Assembly: GCA_011009095.1 (NCBI GenBank) | Contig: VTPC01090570.1 | Location: 501,479 to 565,478 of the forward strand | DNA from: Ignelater luminosus | Taxonomy: Eukaryota > Arthropoda > Insecta > Coleoptera > Elateridae | Direction: 5' to 3' | DNA: 64,000 nt | Part shown: piece after piece, positions 38,101 to 51,015 of the stretch | How the letters are laid out: each line of letters starts with the position of its first letter | How positions within the stretch are numbered: position 1 is the first letter of the stretch | Translations under genes and position numbers: made by a program | Notes under the pieces: model-generated | What the model was told of the DNA's origin: nothing | Seen by the model: only the letters and a program-made list of their open reading frames with translations | The model's database searches: none

Positions 38101-40862
38101 GTAATTAGAAACTTATGGATACCAACTCTCAACCAAACAGTATAGGTGAAGGACTAAATTTTGAAAACCGGACGCTATAGTACGTAGATAGGTAGAAATT
38201 GAATGCTGTAAAAGTTTTAGGCATGGTATTCGTCAATCGACTTTGATGAAGTCCGCACATTGCAGATTTAAAGCTAAAGTGCAAAAACAAACTGTTATGT
38301 GTCTTAGTACTTTTGAGATACAGAACGTTAAAAAGCTCTGTTACAAATCTTCTATATTTTCTATACCTCCGGAACAATGCAACTGAAATGAAATGTGTTG
38401 TGTTGTTGTTATTACAAGAAGAATACAGAGCAGAGATATACCTTTTTTGGGCATATGTTTATTAAGACTTCTGATATTATTTTTGGAAAAAAAATTATTC
38501 CTAATCAGAAAGTCCTTCTGCGACATTTAGACGAAGTAAAATGCAAGTAAACTTTAGCATTTAAATCTAGCACAGCTATACCAACGGAATCATGCTGGTT
38601 TGAATAATCCAAAGAGTATTTTCATTAAATCAAATTAAGTCAAACTAGCATTCTGCCACCACAGTTGCTTACATTCTTCATTCTTCATTTTAAATCTTTA
38701 ATTTGTTATCTTTTATGTACTAGACTTGCACGCTTGAAACTCTACCTGCGAATGTTCTTTTGATTTGTTTAGACTTGGTTACTATGTTGATAGCATTTCA
38801 AAAAGTAGAGGACAGCTAAAATATCTAAATCCCAAACCTAGGAGATAATTCTAGTCATTTCTCAATTTTGCAGTCTTTGTTTGACGATTTGTTTTGGGAT
38901 AGTCATATCCAAAGAAAGCAATTCCCAGTAGCTGTTTTGACATATGATTCTGATGTATGGCTGAATCCTGAATGACATTCGTATATTTTTATTTAAATAA
39001 AATTTTTAAAGAATTTTACTTGAAGCTACTTCTCAACTGTTATGGATTTATGACGCTCCCAAAAAAAAACTTGATCGCAACTGGGAATTACTGATTTTGG
39101 GAATTATCATTGTAGAAACTGCTAAACACATTGAAAATTTAAATGAAAAAAAAAAGAAATAGAAAATATATAGCATGGTCATGGATAGCGCAATTCCATG
39201 AGAGGAAACGTGTGCAACCATCGGGGAATTCGAAGCAATTGCAAATTTTAAAACCAAAGGTTGCATCTCTTTCTGTCTCGCAGAACAAAAAGGTAAGAAA
39301 GTATGCTACTTACTAGGTAGCATGCGGGTTTTTGTATAATTCAACCAAATCTAAAACAAAGCAATACGATTGTTTTTATTTACAATGAAATTTTGCGCCA
39401 ACAAATGTGAAATTAATTAGAAGATTCCATGTGTTCTAAAAAAGTTAAAACTTTAAATAACACTTCTCTGAATTGTCTCCTAATAAAAATACTGGGAAAA
39501 GTCCATAAAACAAGTTAATTGGTACCTCGGTAAAATGTATTGGACAAGCTGGCTGCAAAATAATTTTACAAATAGAAAAAAAATGAGAATCAATTCTGAT
39601 AGAAAAGGAAAGAAATATTATTTTGAGCTGAGAAATACAGAAGTTATTTACTTTTTGATCTCGAAATCTCAGCAGTTCATACTCGCAAACATTTGATGAT
39701 TCTGATTTATCATTATGCCAAAACGATTTGAGAACCCCATTAGTGAATAACGTTTGAAGTTGATATTTCTTTCATAGAATTTTTAACGTTTTAAATTGGA
39801 CTGAGTTAGTAAACGATCGGAATATACACAAATAGGTCCTTTGCTTCATTTTGCTCATTATTTTATACTTTAAGTACTGCTAATGTGAACTACATTTAGA
39901 AGTTCCTGGAAAACAGAATTAGTGCTTTATATTTTAAGAGGATCTGCAATAGTTTGTTAGTTTAAAGCGTGTACATGCAGAAAATAGACTTAACATTTAT
40001 ATGCTTACCAATTAGTAGTTCCCACAATATTATTTTTAAATCGAAAAGCGAACGTACATCGTTAAAATTAAAACTGCAATTTTGTAATTGCTTTTCTGAA
40101 TACTCAATCATTGACATGGCACAAAACCATATTGCTATTATTATTCGACAATGAATGACGTTAGAAAAATAATTAATAAAAGAAAGACGTCGTAATTATT
40201 TGTAAATTTGACAATTTAAAACGGTTTGCTAATTGGTTGTGTTTTGAAAGTTAAATAATAGAAAGTCAATTGTTTACCGTTTGAACTTCCAAATAAATAA
40301 TTCCTGTACAAACTAACGGTTTCTTTTATAACCTTGGTGAGAAATGAAAAGACTTTATAAATCAGAAACAATTAATTGCACTGAGTTCTTTTTCTACTTT
40401 ATTACAAGTTATGAAGAATTACAAATTGTTAGTTAGAAATTTACTCAATTGTCTAATTGCCAGTTGTCATTGAAAAAACCTGTAATTTTGCGACAAGTTA
40501 TGAAAACCTAGCGCCAAACATAGTAAACGATTAACAATTACTTACTAAGATGGTGGTGGCTTTTTGAATAATTTTCCCCTAACTTGAAATTTTACAACTA
40601 AGGTAAGAAGATGAGAAAATAATTGAGGAATGTCAGGTTTTTAAGAATATAATAAAACGTCAAGCTTGAGATTCCATTTTAATACCAAAAGTGAATTCAA
40701 CAGAAATCTCATCATTTGGTTTTCTTTTGCTTGACCTTACTCTTCTCTTTCGAGAACCAAGACAATTGTGTAGTCATTGTCATAAATATGAAAATACTAC
40801 AGAACGTGCATAGTGGGAAGATCCATTGTGCATATTAGAATAACGCGGGTCTGTTGTGTTTG
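35111..40862. other. AT-rich sequence, nothing codable
   Basis: Short frames at 37684-37905 (-), 37792-38001 (+), 38129-38377 (-), 39048-39266 (-) and 39969-40154 (+) resemble nothing known. A lone TACAGGGTA-type mariner end is at about 37470. Confidence 0.45.
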
Positions 40863-41400
40863 CTAACGTGCGCCCTTTGTTACTAAAAATAATCTCTTGG
40901 TATGACGTGACTGCCAATCCTCTGCGTTGCGGCCAAAATTTAGAATTTCAGTCACAAATAGTTTTCTAACTTCTACTACTTCCAAAGAAAGGTGAGACAT
41001 TGACCTAGAATTTGGTAGGGAGTTTCTCTTCGCCACATACCTAGATTGTATAGTGTTGTATAAGTAGTCGTGCTTGGTTACTACTCCAGACAATTATCAC
41101 TTTGGATGTATTCATGCCTAAGCATCAGCAGGAGATTTACCTTTTTTGTGTTTAGCTAGTGTATCTAGTTTGTTTGAAACATTGTAATAAAGCGCTGGAG
41201 TTTATTTTGCTGTTAGTTATTGCTTCCAGAGCTGCTTGACTATTAGAGACTAACCAATTTTTTTTGTTTTGTTTCTTTTCGAAGACTATGGGATAGAGTT
41301 GCAAGTTTTGAGAAATTATGTGTCCTGTTTCTATAGTCCACATATTTGCGCCGGTTCCAAAGCCGACTTGCAGCCCTTTGTGCACCATATAGAGCCTTTG
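40863..41400 (-). pseudogene. non-LTR retrotransposon RNase H remnant
   Basis: The minus frame 41388-41152 reads VGFGTGANMWTIETGHIISQ and, after a degraded stretch, LVSNSQAALEAITNSKINSS. The second part is the conserved (D)SQAALKAL segment of the RNase H domain in jockey/R1/I-type elements; the catalytic Asp is replaced by Asn. The next frame (41093-40863) contains VRKLFVTEILNFGRNAEDWQ, which resembles the W-rich segment after RNase H. Upstream sequence to about 41830 is probably decayed reverse transcriptase but is not readable. Confidence 0.52.
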
Positions 41401-43107
41401 AGCGTGCTGTAGTTACATAAGTTTCTGTTTTACTATACCCTTAACATAGCAGGCTATGCGCCGAAATTTTGCTTAGTTTAGTTTTGAATCTTTGGATGCT
41501 GCTGAATTTATGTCACTAAACCAGGGTGTTGGTGAAATTATCTTTTAGTGGGGATAATAGATGATAGTTGTCTTCAAACTATTCCACGCACTGATATGTA
41601 TAGTGTTATTAACATCAACTTAACTGTTGCTACAGAGTGTGAACTATTAAAAGGGTTATCTAGCTGTCCTTTCAAATTTGACCTTCTATGGCAAAGCGAA
41701 GAGTAAACTAAATCAAGGATTCAAAGAAAAAGAACTTTTGCTTCCACTCTACTCTCACTGTTCGTGCTTGGTATATATTCATTCATTGTAACCAATTTAC
41801 GTGAACCATTGAAAATCGCATTTTATCTTTTACGTAGTTGTTTTCTTGATATAATAAAGCTTGATGACATTTTCGTCACAATTTTGACTGACTGATCTTT
41901 CCAGTCTTGCTTCTTCGTTTTTAATAAGGGAGGAGCAAAACAATTTTAAACAAAGCCCTTGCTGTCTATTCTTTTGTCTCATCATATTGGAGAATGAGCT
42001 TTTACAGAAATCCGTTTCTGACATGATATTACCGATAAAAATTAATTTTCAACATCAGATAGCCGTTTTCTTAGTCAAATGGTTAAAATATATATTAGCT
42101 AAAGAATCAGAAATGTAAAAGTGGTTCACGACTGTATCTACTTTATGTATTATTATACTGCAAAAAAGGGCACAATCAGCAACCCGACAAACACATTTGT
42201 GAGTATCAACTTGACCGTAACCTTCTGAAGAAAGAGACATTCTCTTGATTCTCCTTTAGAGAACAATGTTGTGGTTTACTTAAAATTATAGCATCTTTTT
42301 GTCTAAAATATCTAAAAGACAGTTACCTAAGCAGAGCTCTAGAACAACCATGAAACATGACGTTAGTAAGAAGCTGACCATACTATACCTGCCCAAATTT
42401 TCAGATGTTTCCATACAGTCTATTATCATTTTATTATTATTTTCGTAAATTAATGCCCCTATTGATAAAATAATTAGCAATTCCTTTTTTTAAGTAGTAT
42501 TGAATCTTCTTGACTCGCATTTTGGCTTGTTTGTTATATTGGCCAATTGACCGCGACGAAGCAAAACATTTGGTCACGTCTAAATTTGCGTAACTTGAAG
42601 ATGCCTGATAGATACTTAAATTTGCCTGTGATTTAGTTAGTCATTGGTATTAACTAGTTAAAACTATAAATGCGACGACAATAGCAACTTGTACTATAAA
42701 AGAAGCAAGTCTTTCAAATATTTGCAAATGAAAAAGTGTTCAGTAGGATATTTCTGAAACTCTACCAACAATTCCAAGAAGACACAAAGAACAGTAGAAA
42801 TCTTTTTTGAGACTTCATGAAAAACTCTATTAAGAAAATGGGCTAAGAAACACAAAGTGGTCTACCCAAGAGTAGAGGACTCTTAGCTTGGAGAGACAAG
42901 AAACTGACTTTTTTTTTTTTTAAGACCAAGACACCAAGGTGTAATAAAGAAAATAGAGGAATAGGAATCTAAGGGTTGTAAATGAATTCTCATTAATACC
43001 GAGACATCCTTGAAGTAATCTCCCCCAGTACAAATATTCTCGCGCTTTCATATTTAACAGAATTTATTTTGTTTTAAATTATTTGTTTGCTTGAAAGTCT
43101 ACATATA
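41401..43107. other. AT-rich sequence, nothing codable
   Basis: Frames at 41830-42024, 42055-42240 and 42286-42480 (all minus) are short and unrecognised. Part of the retrotransposon at 40863-41400 may extend here. Confidence 0.4.
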
Positions 43108-43427
43108 CAGTGTGTCCGAAAAGTATGGAATATCCTATATATCTCAGTAAATATGCATTTTATGGAAAAATGTTTCCTATAAAAGTTGTTTAGTGTTTAG
43201 TTTTACATTACAGGGCAATACCAAATAACTATTTTTTAAAAAAACAAAAGCGCAACGAATAATGCTTCAATTTTTTTTAATGGGAAGGTATCCCTTTATT
43301 GTACTCATTTGATAGAGAATGTCTTTCTCTTTTCAACGATGTAAAACTTTGATACACTTGCATAAGTAAATTTTGATTAAAACGCAAAAAATTGTTTGAA
43401 AGTTTATTTCAATATTCATCTGTTACG
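43108..43427. repeat. left terminal inverted repeat (about 320 bp)
   Basis: The inverted copy is at 44747-45071. Differences are scattered single bases and one small insertion near the inner end. Confidence 0.88.
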
Positions 43428-43460
43428 AATTGAAAATTTTGTATAACTACACTCTACAGT

Positions 43461-44544
43461 TCATAGAAGGTATTCAAAGTGTGCACCATTTACAGCTTGA
43501 CAATGATAAAGTCGTCTTTCAAATTTGTTTACTGCATTTTGAATCGTTTTTGGTGTGATAGCTCTAATCTCTGTTCTAATACGGCCTTTTAGAGTTTCAA
43601 TATCTTCAGGCATATCGACATAAATCTTATTTTTGAGATGGCCCCACAGAAAAAAATCAAGTGGACTTAAATCCGGCGAGCGAGCTGGCCGTTCTACTGC
43701 ACCTCTTCTGCCTATCCATCGGTAAGGGATATTATCAAGAAACTGTCGGACATTAATTCCAAAATGAGGAGGAGCCCCGTCTTGTTGCAACCATATTCTG
43801 TTATGGGGTATATCTGGATCTAGTTCCTTAGGAAATAGAACAGCTAAAGCAGAAATTAAGTCAAATCTTAAAAAATCTAGATAAGCATCCGCTGTTAAAT
43901 TATGTTCTATAAAAAAAAGGTCCCAAAATTTGGGTTCCAATAATTCCTGCCCAGACATTGACTTTCTGCTGATATTGGGTGTGCCCTTCTACATACCAGC
44001 CAGGATTTAGCGAAGACCAGTAGCGCGTGTTTTGTTTGTTAATGGTACCATTCAAACAAAACGTTGCCTCATCAGTGAAGAGGATATTTTTATGAAGATT
44101 TGCATTTTCCTGACGCCTATGTGTTATTTCTTCGCAAAATTGCAATCTTCGATCTAAATCATCTTCTAATAATTCTTGAACTATACAAGGTTTATACGGA
44201 TGCCACTTCTCCTTTCTTAGAACTTCGTGTGCAGTGGATTTCTTCAAAGTATGTTCACGAGCAATTTGTCGAACAGAAACATGTGGATTTTCCACGACAG
44301 CCAACATTATATTCTCACGTTGTTCATTATTTCGAGCTTTAGGTCTGCCCGTTTTTGGACGATCTTTGACAGAACCCGTGTCATGAAATTTATGCAAAAT
44401 TTTACTTACAGTAGACTGAGAAATATGGTATTCGGGGTGCACGTTATTAAACAAATTGCAAACTTCCTCCTGTGTTCTCCTTCTGTCTCCATATCCCAGC
44501 ATCATTAAAATTTCGATACTATGTTTTTCTGATAAATGATCCAT
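43461..44544 (-). pseudogene. mariner-like DDE transposase with one frameshift
   Basis: About 360 residues start at MDHLSEKHSIEILMMLGYGD (44544). An N-terminal helix-turn-helix contains SQSTVSKILHKFHDTGSVKD. It is followed by a GRPKAR hook and a second helix-turn-helix (VRQIAREHTLKKSTAHEVL). Catalytic motifs are ILFTDEATF, LQQDGAPPHF and SPDLSPLDFFLWG. I count 40 residues between the second and third Asp (DD40D). The C-terminus is NGAHFEYLL. The only lesion is in the A8 run at 43911-43918. There the upstream frame ends in GPFFYRT, while the downstream frame continues as FFIEHNLTADAY. One base fewer would restore a single frame, so a real decay event or a sequencing indel are both possible. 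Confidence 0.9.
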
Positions 44545-44746
44545 AGCAAGTCGTATTTTTGTAACTTTGTTATCCTCACGTTAATCAAAATGCTTAAATT
44601 AATTAAACGAAAAACTTTTCGCTTCAGTTCGGTTATTAATTGACATTTCTACGACGCATTCAATTATTGCAACAAACAAAAGTGTATCACACCGACCATA
44701 ATGTGACTAGATGATATTGAAAATTTAAAAGACCGCATCTGGAAAG

Positions 44747-45071
44747 GTAACAGATGAATAAATAAACTTTTAAGCGTTATTCAAACAATTGTTTGCGTTT
44801 TAATAAAAATTTACTTATGCAAGTGTATCGAAGTTTTACATCATTGAAAAGAGAAAAACATTCTCTATCAAATGAGTACAATAAAGAGATACATTCCCAT
44901 TAAAAAAATTGAAGCATTATTCGTTGCGCTTTTGTTTTTTTAAAAAATAGTTATTTGGTAGTGCCCTGTAACGTAAAACTAAACACTAAACAACTTTTAT
45001 AGGAAACATTTTTCCATAAAATGCATATTTACTGAGATATATAGGATATTTCATACTTTTCGGATACACTG
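44747..45071. repeat. right terminal inverted repeat (about 325 bp)
   Basis: This is the inverted copy of 43108-43427. It carries an extra few bases (TTAAGCGTTA) near its inner end. Confidence 0.88.
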
Positions 45072-46200
45072 TATAGTTATCGACACACAAAAATTATAGG
45101 AATATTTCTAAATTCTTAAAACTGTGCTAATTAAATGAATGACAAACGTGAAACCGTTTCATATCATGAACATGAGCGCGTTTTTTCCTTGTTTATTTTG
45201 CTGTTTATTTAAAACCGTTGGCTGTAAGTACTCGTTTTAAAAACACGTAATTGTTTATACATAAAAAGCTGCGTAATAAGTTACAGTAGATGCATATTAG
45301 TACTATTTTTATTTACATCATGTTCGTACGTTATGCACTATGAATACGTTTTGTTACGTAATTAATGTGCATTTTTTTAAGAATCAGGCAATCTTTGTTT
45401 CTGAAAATCTCCATAGAAGTAGTCAGTTTTTTCACAAATGTCAAATTCATGCGTTTCAGATATTAAACTTGTAAACAAGTGCAAATTACAAACAAAATGA
45501 GTTAACTGTGCATTCTTCAATAGTTTGGTCAGTATTCTTTTCTGATTGGGTAGCAATTAAATGGCGAAGGTCAGTAAATAATTAAAAGTGGTCAGTGGCA
45601 TTTGTAACCATGTGGCAAGTACATAACATATTTCAAAATAAAAAGGTCAATAAGAAAAAAAGAAAATATCAATAAAATATTTGAGATATAATTGGACAAT
45701 AACAGAAATGTAAAGGCTTACAGAATGAATATCAATTACGTGTGGCATCTGTAAATCTTTTACTGTTTATGTGCAATTTCTAAAATAAAATTGCATTTAT
45801 CTTAATTTGAGTGTGATAGCCACAAAATACAATCTAATTTGACCATAAATCTTCTTATTACGCGAGTTAAAATAAATAACTTGGTTAAAATCCATATAAC
45901 AAGCCTACACAGTGCTTTGCATATTATTTCTAGAAGTGTACTGCAACCAAAAATACATTGCAACCTTACGGTAGTAGAAAGGTGTTTCCCTTGTTAAATG
46001 ACCATAGAAATCATCTCTAAATTCCTAATTTAATGTAGTACGGATAATGGTATCGTACCTTAATGTAAAAGCGTTCACGATCGATATAATGACAAAAAAT
46101 ACAATAAAAACCCCGAAACGGCCCAACAATGACAACGAGTACAATATGAAAATTTCGATAAAAGGACGATGGTAATTAGTATTTGGACTTTTCACGAAAT
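45072..46200. other. AT-rich sequence, nothing codable
   Basis: No open frame of 60 codons and no repeat structure were noticed. Confidence 0.5.
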
Positions 46201-46353
46201 ATGCTGCCTGAATTAATCAAAGATGTCCTACTACCAATTCAAAGAGATATGTGGTTAATACAGGATGGTACATCTTCACACTTTGGTCATTTAGATAAAA
46301 AATATTTTCGGTGTTGGATAGCCCTTTTGATAAGATCATCAGAATTTAATTAA
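46201..46353 (+). pseudogene. mariner-like transposase fragment
   Basis: A 50-codon open frame reads MLPELIKDVLLPIQRDMWLI followed by QDGTSSHFGHLDKKYF. This is the segment around the second catalytic Asp (xDGAPxHF) of the same broad transposase group as 43461-44544. It is on the opposite strand and comes from a clearly different lineage. No termini or other motifs were found nearby. Confidence 0.6.
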
Positions 46354-47504
46354 TTATGAAAGTTGAGATTTATGCAATTTTTGTTCCTACCCAAGATCAT
46401 AGGACATACTTGCAATTTCCTTTAACAGCATAAGATGTGACAAATGAAACCCCAATTCTAGTTCTCTTCAAGTTAAACATTTTTTCTAACATTCATTTTG
46501 GATTTATAAAAAAAATATCAAAGTAAAAAAACATTCTTAGTCTTTACAAACCAAGATTGAGTCAGTCATACACCAGTCAAAGCTAAATTCCGGAATATCT
46601 TAGAATTATCTTTGGGTGGAGACCGTAAAATGTCAAATGTCCAACACAGTTCAAAACATGGGAAAAACACAAACAGTGGAGCACGAGAATAAAAGAACTA
46701 TAGGCAGGCTCGTATCTAAAAAATTATGGAAAGTTTAGGTAGGTCTCAGAAACAAGTCTGGGCACCGATAGAATTTACATTAAAAATAATGTGAGGCAGA
46801 GGTTATCGGGTTGCAGACTTACAGTTCGAAGATCTTTTTAGGGTGAGAGTATTCAATGTCGCACAAACTTGTTAACTTTCGTTTAGGATTGGTGTATTGA
46901 CACTATTTTTAATTGACATCACGTGCCATTTGCAGTGTTTAGTCTGCATCAGAGACAGGTTACTAATAGTAGGACGATATTGTTTAGTGGAAGTTTCACA
47001 AGACTTTTTTTCCTCCTTCTACAGCGGGAAGAATTATTATTGGTTTGCATCTTCAAAGCATCATGTAGTACTAGTGAAGGCACTTTAAGCTTTCTGACTC
47101 ACCTATCGAAAAACTTTAAGTTGTTTCTTTCTAGAGGGGGTGGGGCAAGTTATACTACTATAATAGTTCCTAAAGTATATGCTTAAAGCTGTTGAAGTAA
47201 CAACAAGTAATAGATACCGAATAGGTCTTCCCCATCGTTTCGAAGCTTTATCATGCTAAAGCGCTTCTTTTCTTTAATTGTTTTGGAGGAGGCATTAGTG
47301 TGATCGCTTTATGAGGTCATCCATCAACCATCCCATAGCTTTGTTCTCTATTAACCTTCTTAAGTCAGTTATACATACTCTAACAAGCTCTTCATCCGCT
47401 GGCGACCTACAATAAGGTTTTGCCCTACATCAGTACAGTCGGGCTTTGCCCTGCATTATTCTTTTTTACACAGTAGATCACTTCTGATGCCCGAATCTCT
47501 TGAA
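46354..47504. other. no gene seen; unidentified short frames
   Basis: Overlapping + frames at 46897-47088 and 46923-47186 share the same DNA and are not recognised. Near 47418-47460 the phrase TTTTGCCCTACAT is nearly repeated as CTTTGCCCTGCAT. Confidence 0.4.
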
Positions 47505-47915
47505 CATCACTCTCCTACCACTAACGTCAACGAAGACTTGTTTCGATACCACATTCCTTCAAGAGATGTTAGGATACCTATCAAAAAACCAAAAGACGAA
47601 CAATGGTGCCCGGATTGCCTAAAAGCTTTTTCTTTACCACTACCGAGATACTAAGTTCTATCTCGATATAAACAAGAAACGCAAAGAGAAAAACAAAAGA
47701 CTGGGTGGCTTGAAAGTAATTTTCTTAGCACTACTAACAATGAAAGTCCCATCTTGATACGCCATCCTGTTCCTGAGATATAAGATACTAGTCAAAAAGC
47801 ACTAGAAGATCGGTGGTACCAGGATGGTTTGAATGCCACTCTACCAACAACTAAAATTCGATTTCGATACGATAACCTATTCTTGAGATATAGGATATCC
47901 GGCAAAAAAACGAGA
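47505..47915. repeat. diverged tandem repeat, about 105-110 bp unit
   Basis: Roughly four to five diverged copies each carry a TACCACTAAC-like stretch followed by TCGATAC and a GAGATATAGGATA-like stretch, then a run of A. TCGATAC-type anchors fall at about 47544, 47655 (TCGATAT), 47756 and 47866, so spacing is about 101-112. The third and fourth copies are the most alike. Confidence 0.55.
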
Positions 47916-48115
47916 AAGAATTCAAACTAGTCGTTTTCAAGCTTCCTGCCTCTAGGAACTCCTGATCAGTAAGTGAAAAACAATACAAAATTGTAATTGT
48001 TATCAAAGTTTTACTTTCTTCATAAAACTCATTTTCCGTGACTTCCACAACGAACTCCGTTTTGTTACTGAATTTGAGCAATAGTCTGTTTACAAAAATA
48101 AGCAAACATTTCCCT

Positions 48116-48290
48116 TTCGGCAGCCATTTTGAGCATGTTCCCCGAGGTGATATCAAAAAACTAAAAGTATACGTATCTCTTATTTTTTGACGTAGAATAC
48201 GATTCTAAACTAAAAACAGAATTCTTGAAAATTTTTCAAATTTCGGCGGCGGCCATTTTGACCATGTTTCCGAAGAGATATCAAAAAATG
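48116..48290. repeat. duplicated segment, about 125 bp apart
   Basis: GCCATTTTGAGCATGTTCCC at about 48122 followed by GATATCAAAAAA is repeated as GCCATTTTGACCATGTTTCC followed by GATATCAAAAAA near 48252. The motif resembles the GAGATATA...CAAAAA part of the array just upstream, so both may be one repeat family. Confidence 0.5.
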
Positions 48291-50924
48291 AAGACACTAC
48301 GTGGTCGTTAGTTCTGAAGTCAAAATCTGAAAATTTAAAAAAATGCGGAACCAGACTTCGCAAATTCAGTAACGACTCCAAAGGAGTTCGTTGATCAGTT
48401 GGTTTAATATAGGTGATATTTGGGGCAGTTGAGAAAAATAACAATTTGCGTTTCACGATCACTCTGTATAATTAACCATATCTTGCCGAAATTTTAATAA
48501 TAATGATTCTTAATGTACAAAGATCCAAGTCCGCTTCTACATATAAAAGTGAACTATAAAGAAACTTGTTAATTCAGGAGTAAGAAAATACCACATCGAT
48601 ATTATAAAATTTTGAAATGGAAAGTTTGCGGCAGTATTTCACTGTCTTTGGTTTTAAAACTATTTATCTTAATAGTTGCACTACTTTAACAACTGTATCC
48701 AAAAAGGAGGTCGAGTCGACTCAGAATTCTCTGAATATGTTATCTTTCCATTAAATTTTCTTTTCTGATTGAAGCTTATCAAAAGATTATCACACAACTG
48801 TCAACATGCAACTACATATAAATCTATTATACCCATTATTGATACTTTTTGACATTGTTATGTCTTAGAGAATACTTCGATTTTGTGTAGTTCTTACTAT
48901 TGAATACTTAAAAGTGTAGAAACATGTTATACAATAAATATCAAAGGTATGATGACAGTATTTATTCTAAGAGAAAGATATGTGTAAGGGGAAATATAAA
49001 ATAAAAAAATCTGACACAAGCACTCTACTAAATTGTACAAGGAGAAATTATTTCGAGTCCCGTGTAAATTTGAGCTGTCCTCGTATAGATTGATTGCTAT
49101 ATACTAAAGTGTAAGACGTAGTTTTATCGATGAGTTTCAATATTTTTTCACGGAAGTTTTTTTTTTATAACTATACGATAGAATAGCGTCACCGATTTTT
49201 CACTGAATACCTTTTAGGTAGTTTTTTTTGTGTTTAAAGTGGAACACAATACATTAAGATAGTTCAAATGCTGAACCATCAGATGGCGTGAAAAGCTACG
49301 ATCGATCTTACCTACCCTTTTCACTTTTTAGCTCTTCTGTAGAATTTTGTCCAAAGATTTCACGGCTTTCATATGCCACATCAGATACGCAAATTAAAAT
49401 CTCCGTGCAGGTTGGAACTCCCAATACCGACGTTGAACATTTTATTTCTGACTAAACGTTGTTTAACTAGCAATGAGTTTTATCAACTGTTTTTGGATGA
49501 ATCTAGCTCGGATTTATTTGTTTTATTGTTAGATTAAATCTAGTCCATTATTCCCGTTTTTATGTCGGAAAAAACTGAATTAAGAGTAATCGTAACTGTT
49601 TTGTTTTTTAAATTAAAATTTGGTTCACCTACTGAACCTGTTTTAGTCAAAATAAATCGTTCTAAATGTATTTATAGCTTTACTGAAATACTAATAAAAT
49701 AATTCTTATGTTTCCGAGAAATATTTTTGAGGTTATAACTTAGAATTTTGAACTTGTAAATAAACCTGACTAATTTTAAGGTGTTTTTCCAAGAATAAAA
49801 AAACAAAAATTAGCTTTTTGTATGTACAGCCCGTTTGATTAAAAACGACAGTCATGAATAAGTTGGTTTTTTAAGGTGATTATTGTTAGGTAACGATGCT
49901 TATAATAACAAATAAAAGAATAAAATAATTAATGTTATTTATTAACAATTTATAAACAGGTTAACAAAAAGAAGCTATGACAACTGTCGAGGAACCGTAA
50001 AGAAACCGAACTGATGTCCTATAAAATAATGACAAGCTTTTTATATTACTAGTCCATACAAAGAGCGGGGCTCTGTAGGTTTTCGGAGAAAAAGATAGTA
50101 ATGATGTCCTAAAAATCTCCAGAGCAGAAATCTTGTGGTAGGTCATTTAAGAGAAATTAGACAAAAGCAAAATCCTTTTTTTCTACGAAAATTAATAATG
50201 TGCAAACGTTTAAAATATTTTCAAAGAAATATTACGGTAGTTTAAAAGGAATTCATTGACAAAAGGCAAGACCTTTTTCCGTGAAGGTTTAGTTCTGTAG
50301 TTCCTGACTGGCGAAAAAAAGATTTATCAAATCACTCTTATCGTATATAAGATAAAAAATTATTTTTCCACGGCAGTTGATAGAGTTTACTGTCTCATTT
50401 AACATAACATATACCATAGCTGTTTCTTCACAAATAAACGTGTTACAGATCGAAGCAATTTCAATCAAACAGACTGTATGAGAAAATCTAATTTAAATAA
50501 AAGAATCGAGAATGTGCTAGAAATTATTACAAGTTTGTTCGACTTATTAGAAAAATTTCTAAATGTTTATAATTTAAAAATAGAAAATTTACTTAAAGAT
50601 ACCTACATCATATTATGGTTTATACAAGCGTTAACATCGACAGCTTTAATTTTTACAACGCAGAAATTCATGCAAATGATTGGAAATCATTAACAGTTTT
50701 CAAGTTTATTTCTTTACCTGATCGAGAACCGCACGATTGGTTTTCCAAACTGAAAGTGTTGATTAATTTATAGTTCTCCGATATTTATAGCGTTTGCAAA
50801 TAAATTCGAATGTCGACGTTAAACAGATTTTTTTAATGCTCCTTCGAACAAAGAGACGCCGGAATTATTAAAAAACGGAACTGTTTTCCACCAATTATTA
50901 AGTTAACATTTCCTACTTTTTGTG
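48291..50924. other. AT-rich sequence, nothing codable
   Basis: Short unrecognised frames are at 48205-48462 (-), 49961-50146 (-) and 50478-50693 (+). Confidence 0.45.
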
Positions 50925-51015
50925 TGGACGGCGTGGGTGTGTGGTTAAAGGGTTAAGGACTATTTGAATTATTGCCTGCTTGCGACCTGAATTTGATCCT
51001 AACTTTAGGGAACTT
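50925..51015 (+). repeat. possible tRNA-derived SINE head
   Basis: TGTGGTTAAAGGG at about 50940 resembles a polymerase III A box. About 45 bases on, GACCTGAATTTGATCC resembles a B box. The spacing suits a tRNA-derived head. Sequence is locally less AT-rich than its neighbours. No poly-A tail or target duplication was recognised. Confidence 0.22.

Larger units (their letters stand above)
43108..45071 (-). mobile_element. nearly intact mariner-like transposon with very long inverted repeats
   Basis: The element runs from CAGTGTGTCCGAAAAGT (43108) to its inverted counterpart ending ACACTG (45071), each bordered by TA (43106-43107 and 45072-45073). The inverted repeats are unusually long, about 320 bp each (43108-43427 and 44747-45071). 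They match almost base for base over the outer 290 bp, then with small insertions to the shared GTAACAGATGAATA motif. A single transposase gene on the minus strand lies between them. High arm identity, clean TA borders and only one coding lesion suggest a recent insertion. Confidence 0.92.

Noticed and set aside
44100..44508. Two + strand frames of 80 and 93 codons
   Set aside because: Both lie antisense to the clear transposase at 43461-44544.
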